Shown here in pieces: positions 60,060 to 64,000 of a stretch of 64,000 nt of DNA; the stretch's first letter is position 1; each line of letters starts with the position of its first letter. The translations under genes and the position numbers were made by a program. Under the pieces are notes generated by a model. That model was given only the letters and a program-made list of their open reading frames with translations, did no database searches and was not told where the DNA came from. Origin of the DNA: Epiperipatus broadwayi (lineage: Eukaryota > Onychophora > Udeonychophora > Euonychophora > Peripatidae); NCBI GenBank assembly GCA_028023455.1, contig JAQFVV010000277.1, positions 186,001 through 250,000 of the forward strand. Direction: 5' to 3'.

Positions 60060-60612
60060 GCTAGATGTGAAAGTGCATTAGTTCTGAGTTTGAATCCCAT
60101 GTCTTCGCTGTTACAACAAAAAGCCAAAAACCAGCTTCAGAATGGGAATATTTTAGCCCTATATCATATGGTGTTCTATTGATTACTCAAGTTTACAATA
60201 GATGGCTCTGAAATAGGATGAAAAGACCTGCTCTTGGAATCATATTAGAAAGTCGTGTGATACTGTTGCTGGTATTGACCTTTGTAGATAAAAAATAGAA
60301 GCCTTCTGGTGGCATAAGACTGAGATCTCTAAAATATATAGAATTTAATTTGGTGTCAAATCTATGGAATAATGCAAAAAAGTTAGCTTGAGTTAAAAAA
60401 CAGAGGATTTTTATTTTTAAGCCATTATCTTTAATAGTATAATAGGAATAAAAATGGCTAGATACATAAATGCATTACTTCCAGCTGTGAATCCTAGTCC
60501 TTAATGACATAGGACAGAGCCAGGACTTGATGTGGGAATGGAAATATTATAGCATCATACCATCTAGGTGTTCATTGACTACACAAGCTTACAATGGATG
60601 AACAAGTGTATA
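60060..60612 (+). repeat. Two direct copies of a 'TTACAATRGATG' repeat
   Basis: About 60060-60235 and 60436-60612 share TGGGAATATTTTAGC-like, ATCATAYGGTGT / ATCATACCATCT, GTTC.ATTGA.TAC.CAAG and TTACAAT.GATG. Fragments of the same motif (TACAATAGATGGCTCTGAA or complement) recur at about 19303, 57985 and 58392, and the core TGATTACTC-AAGCTT also occurs within hairpin family D, so the two may be distantly related. Confidence 0.5.
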
Positions 60613-61029
60613 AACAATAATGCAATACTGGAAGATGTAATTTAATAAATAATTTAATGACTACTCACTTTATATATATAATTCAAACAAATAAATGTTC
60701 TAATAATATATTTTTGTATGATATTGTTCAGCAACACAATCAAATCCAGCATCATCTATTAAATATCCTGATAAAGAATGAGAATATACATATATATATA
60801 TCTTTATTATACTTTGATTTACAAGTGTCAACGTTCCTGCACTCACAATTTTGACACCAAGCGCTTCAGATAAATATTTTATTGATTATTAGTAATCATT
60901 TATTAAACCAGAGATTATCTCTAGTCCAGATGTAAAATTTAAATCTCAGCTAAAGATTAGTAATAATCATTAATCTATTTATCTGAAAAAGATAGTAACA
61001 AAGTTGTGAGTGCAAGAAGTTTGATGCTT

Positions 61030-61165
61030 TATAATAAAGTGATATTAATAAATACTGACCAAGTAATAAAAACATATATAAGAAATTTTGATCATGGCCA
61101 ACTGAAGAGTAGTAGTTCAGCATGAAATACATCTCAGTGGTCATGTGTCTTTTTCAGATGTCTTG
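61030..61165 (+). mobile_element. tRNA-type SINE/foldback family E fragment
   Basis: GATCATGGCCAACTGAAGAG, TAGTTCAGCATGAAATACAT, TCAGTGGTCATGTGTC; compare 12493-13262 and 49795-49905. Confidence 0.5.
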
Positions 61166-61680
61166 GCACATGTTTCAGGAATGTGTGGTTGAGTGGACAT
61201 TTTAAGAAGATTTAATACATATACCTTTACATGTTACTTTAAACCAGAGAATAAAATTTTACATTTAATAATATACATACTTAGTTACTTTTTTTGAATT
61301 GTGGTGTGGTGATGACTATTAAAATTCTTTGGATAGTGAAGAACATGGACAAGTGAGTATTTGATTAGACAGGGCTTGAATTCTAGCTTAAAACATAAAT
61401 GCCAAGGTTGAAATTGTTCTGCTAAAGTCATATTACAAAATGATCTAATTCATTAAAAATGTACATAATATTAAGAGGAGATTGATAAAAGAAAGTAATC
61501 ATTAAGGAATTTGAATAAACTATGGTGCTACAGAAGAAGATGCAAACTTCTGAAAAAATGATCAGATGATCATCGAATGTTGAAATCAAGAGCATCCAAT
61601 AATGATAATCTCAATAAAAACAGTTTTTTAAGAATTGCGACTCCCCCCCCCCTTAATATTTATTAAATATAAATATTAAA

Positions 61681-61765
61681 TGCAGTAATCCTCTCTTATC
61701 CAAAACATTTGGTTCCAAGCCTGATCGTGGATATCAAAATTCATAGATAATAGCAAACTGTGTGT
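61681..61765 (+). mobile_element. Possible terminus of a pogo/Tigger-like element
   Basis: TGCAGTAATCCTCTCTTATC followed by CCAAAACATTTGGTTCC and GATCGTGGATATCAAAATTC has the wording of Tigger-type ends. A possible partner GATATCTACTGCA is at 62629-62641, but the TA flanks are missing, so the pairing is uncertain. Confidence 0.3.
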
Positions 61766-63511
61766 GTACATATATGTATATACATGTTGAAAACATGCAT
61801 ATATGGATATGATGTGCATACTATATATGCATTGGGCACAAAAAAAAATGTGATAAATTAAAATGACTTTTTATTACTTTCTAAGTTTTTATTCTTTTAT
61901 TTACAATTTTTAGAATCATTTATAATTGGAACAAGGGAAATGCTATGATATCAATATGTTATCAATTAACTTTAACAAAAGTTCGCTATATACTTGTACT
62001 ATGCCCTATATATTAAATACCTATTTTTATATTAGCATAGCATCTTTATACATTAGTCAAATAAATAAAAATTTACTCAGAATTTTTTAGCATTTTTCCT
62101 TTTCTTAAAAATTTTTTTGTTTGACTTTTTTAATGAATAATATTTCTTTTATTCAAAAATTAAAGTTTATCTTTTTTGATATAAAGACAAGATATATATA
62201 TACATGAATTAAGAGACCATATACTAAATCAAATGTCTTTGTACTCTGCCACTGAAACCACAGTCAATATCATTACTACTTGCTAACTTTTCTGTTTCTT
62301 TCCTGTTATTTGTCTTACCTCTTTCATTTTGTTTGCTCTATGATCCACTAGAATGACTAGATGTACATGTGAACAATACCCACAAAGGCACATAATTATA
62401 ACCATTAATAAGTTTAAGTCAATTAAGTAATTGTAATCAAAAATTTGATTTCCATTGGATTATATAATCAGTTGTGGAACAGATTAAGGCTACATAAATG
62501 GCTCTCTCTTTCTCATGTAATGAAACAATAACTGATACCCCCCCCACATCAATACCTTCTTATCTGGTTGATATATCTTAATGTGCTCACTGGATATATG
62601 TAAAAGTTATGTTACCACAATATTTTTGATATCTACTGCATGTAAATCTTTATAAAAACTAATACTATTCAAATACAGTGCTAAGCTTCTTTTATACACT
62701 TTTATTTGACCTATGTTGTTTTTTTTTTGTCTTATAACTTAATTTTCACACATTTCCCAATTTCTGATGTAATTAAAACTTTGTGTGCATTAGTATTCTC
62801 CAAACCATTAATTTATTTTTTAAGTTCGCAAACAATTTTAGTAAAAAAATTAACGAAAATTTTAAAATTTTAATTTTATAGGGCATTCAGTACTCTCTAC
62901 GATAATGCCATCTAGCAATATTAAATTGCATCTAAATCTTTTCCATTTCTAATTTCTGGAACTATATAAAACTAAAATGTAGAAAATAATAAAATTTAAG
63001 AAATGTTTTTTTTCACATTAGTGCTTTAAAACATAAATTTTACTTAGCTTTCATGATAAAAGTATGAGACGATCATATTTAGAAAGTCACAAGTCAGATT
63101 CCCAAAGAATCGTTTAAATAAACATGCAAATAATTCCTATTTCAAATAGATTAGCACTGATAGAAAAGATTCTTTGGGATCTGTGAATTTCTAAACATGG
63201 TCATCCTCCTCTTTTATTCATCAAAGCTGAAGAAAATTTACTGTTTACTGCATTTACGGGAGTAAAAGCATTTCATTAATTTTATATTTATATTTTCTTG
63301 CAATAATATTTTACGGGATTTTCAATACTGTTTAAAAACTAAAAGTTTTTTAAAAAGTTAATATTAAAATTTTTAATTGCTATTTTATGGGGAGAAAATG
63401 AAAATTGCAAATTAAATTAAGCTCTTGGATTAAATAGAAAACACAGTGCTCCCAGTGATAGGATATATTTACAGCCTATTTATGGAAGTATACTGAAAGC
63501 ATTGACACAAT

Positions 63512-63758
63512 TAAGAGCCTGAAGTGGAGTTGGGCTGGAAATAATTGCTAGAAGAGGTAATAATAGATAACAGTTGAAATCCTAAACTGTATTCCTAGAG
63601 ATTATAAAAGACCTAAAAAAAACCACATATGAGATGGATAAAATAAGAAAGTGTGATGTGGAGAAGAGAGACAAGAGTTCAAAGAAGATGGATTGAACTT
63701 GGAGAGACCTTCATCCTTCAGTGGATCGATAATGGTTGAAAATGATGATGATGAACTT
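63512..63758 (+). mobile_element. RTE-like LINE 3' end
   Basis: Plus strand: TTAAGAGCCTGAAGTGGAGT (LKWSWAG-type block), then KTTYEMDKI-like, ending GAACTTGGAGAGACCTTCAT, GATAATGGTTGAAAATGATG. Same family as 22478-23125. Confidence 0.78.
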
Positions 63759-63801
63759 TTTGCTTAAATTTTTTTTAAAATGTATATGTATTACCTTAAT
63801 T

Positions 63802-63967
63802 AATGTTATATATAGAGCTTGCAAAATAAGTTCTTAGCAAGCTTTGAAAATATCCTAAACCCCAGACCAGTTTCTGCTTCTGGCATCATCAGAAACCGAT
63901 CTGGGGTTGAGGATATTCTTCTCAAAGCTTTTTAAGAGCTTATTTTGCAAGTTCTATATATAACATT
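63802..63967. mobile_element. Foldback element (166 bp)
   Basis: Outer repeats AATGTTATATATAGA and TCTATATATAACATT are followed by GCTTGCAAAATAAG / CTTATTTTGCAAG, CAAGCTTTGA / TCAAAGCTTTT and CCCCAGACCAGTTTCTG / AGAAACCGATCTGGGG: nearly the whole element is one palindrome with a short loop at about 63878-63888. No clear target duplication. Confidence 0.78.
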
Positions 63968-64000
63968 TGTAAACACAAGCTTTATTAAATTAAGTCATGT

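Larger units (their letters stand above)
50564..64000 (-). other. TMTC4: TMTC4 upstream intron (left part), exon not reached
   Basis: The exon expected upstream of 50563 (ending in phase 2, with the SHKSYRPL block) was not recognised on either strand, so at least 13.4 kb of intron is likely. It holds two near-identical tRNA-type SINEs, a 1.3-kb RTE remnant (51070-52340), a long tRNA SINE (52384-52778), smaller SINE and LINE remnants, and hairpin elements at 58552-58888 and 63802-63967. The stretches 53830-55780, 56000-57950 and 61770-63500 are AT-rich with nothing firm. Confidence 0.6.

Noticed and set aside
61683-62639. Complete pogo/Tigger element between TGCAGTAATCC and GATATCTACTGCA
   Set aside because: Terminal similarity is short, TA flanks are missing, and there is no transposase remnant; only the left end is listed at low confidence.
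50564-64000. Search for the upstream TMTC4 exon with the SHKSYRPL block
   Set aside because: Both strands were read for the block and its reverse complement with a phase-2 donor; nothing convincing was found.

Overview
The window looks like nuclear DNA from an invertebrate animal. It is strongly AT-rich (roughly 70% by eye), carries a spliced gene with GT-AG introns of 0.2 to 19 kb, and is full of animal-type transposable elements: RTE-like and CR1/Jockey-like LINEs, a Penelope-like remnant, hAT and pogo DNA transposons, tRNA-derived SINEs, and LTR-element fragments. A large-genome arthropod (for example a chelicerate) or a mollusc would fit, but the sequence alone does not settle the phylum. 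There are no bacterial-type operons and no CRISPR array.

Only one host gene is convincing. It lies on the minus strand across most of the window and is an orthologue of TMTC4, an ER-membrane GT-C type protein with a C-terminal TPR region, from a family linked to O-mannosylation of cadherins. Six internal exons can be placed to the base, in transcription order: 50365-50563, 31269-31356, 20891-20997, 20562-20696, 13573-13734 and 4219-4421. Their splice phases match at every junction. Together they encode about 298 residues of the N-terminal membrane half. The start codon and the first exon(s) should lie above 64000, and the TPR exons below position 1.

The rest is intron filled with repeats. 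1-4218: LTR-element leader with a Gag-like start, an AT-rich dispersed repeat, SINEs and a 172-bp inverted/tandem array. 4422-13572: SINEs, a hairpin retroposon (8774-9116), a LINE C-terminus and a large foldback (12493-13262). 13735-20561: a 1.47-kb pogo/Tigger element with a nested hAT MITE and a second nested palindrome, a compact hairpin retroposon (18250-18445) and a hAT element with a perfect 8-bp target duplication (19694-20168). 20998-31268: LINE fragments, an unidentified coding-like fragment (25021-25224), an exact 81-bp duplication and an LTR-like block with a 28-bp minisatellite. 31357-50364: the largest hairpin element (32278-33138), two head-to-head SINE pairs, a Penelope-like GIY-YIG remnant, and more hairpin retroposons. 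50564-64000: a long RTE reverse-transcriptase remnant, two nearly identical tRNA-type SINEs and further foldbacks.

The most unusual signal is a set of hairpin-shaped (inverted-duplicate) elements from at least three unrelated sequence families. They are flanked by 12-17 bp direct repeats, the footprint of target-primed retroposition rather than of cut-and-paste MITEs. Members of several repeat families also carry a CTGANGA...hairpin...GAAAC core resembling a hammerhead ribozyme, as known in Penelope-like elements and retrozymes. Whether any of these is catalytic cannot be decided from reading alone; the junction bases at the expected cleavage site are not canonical in the best-folded family.
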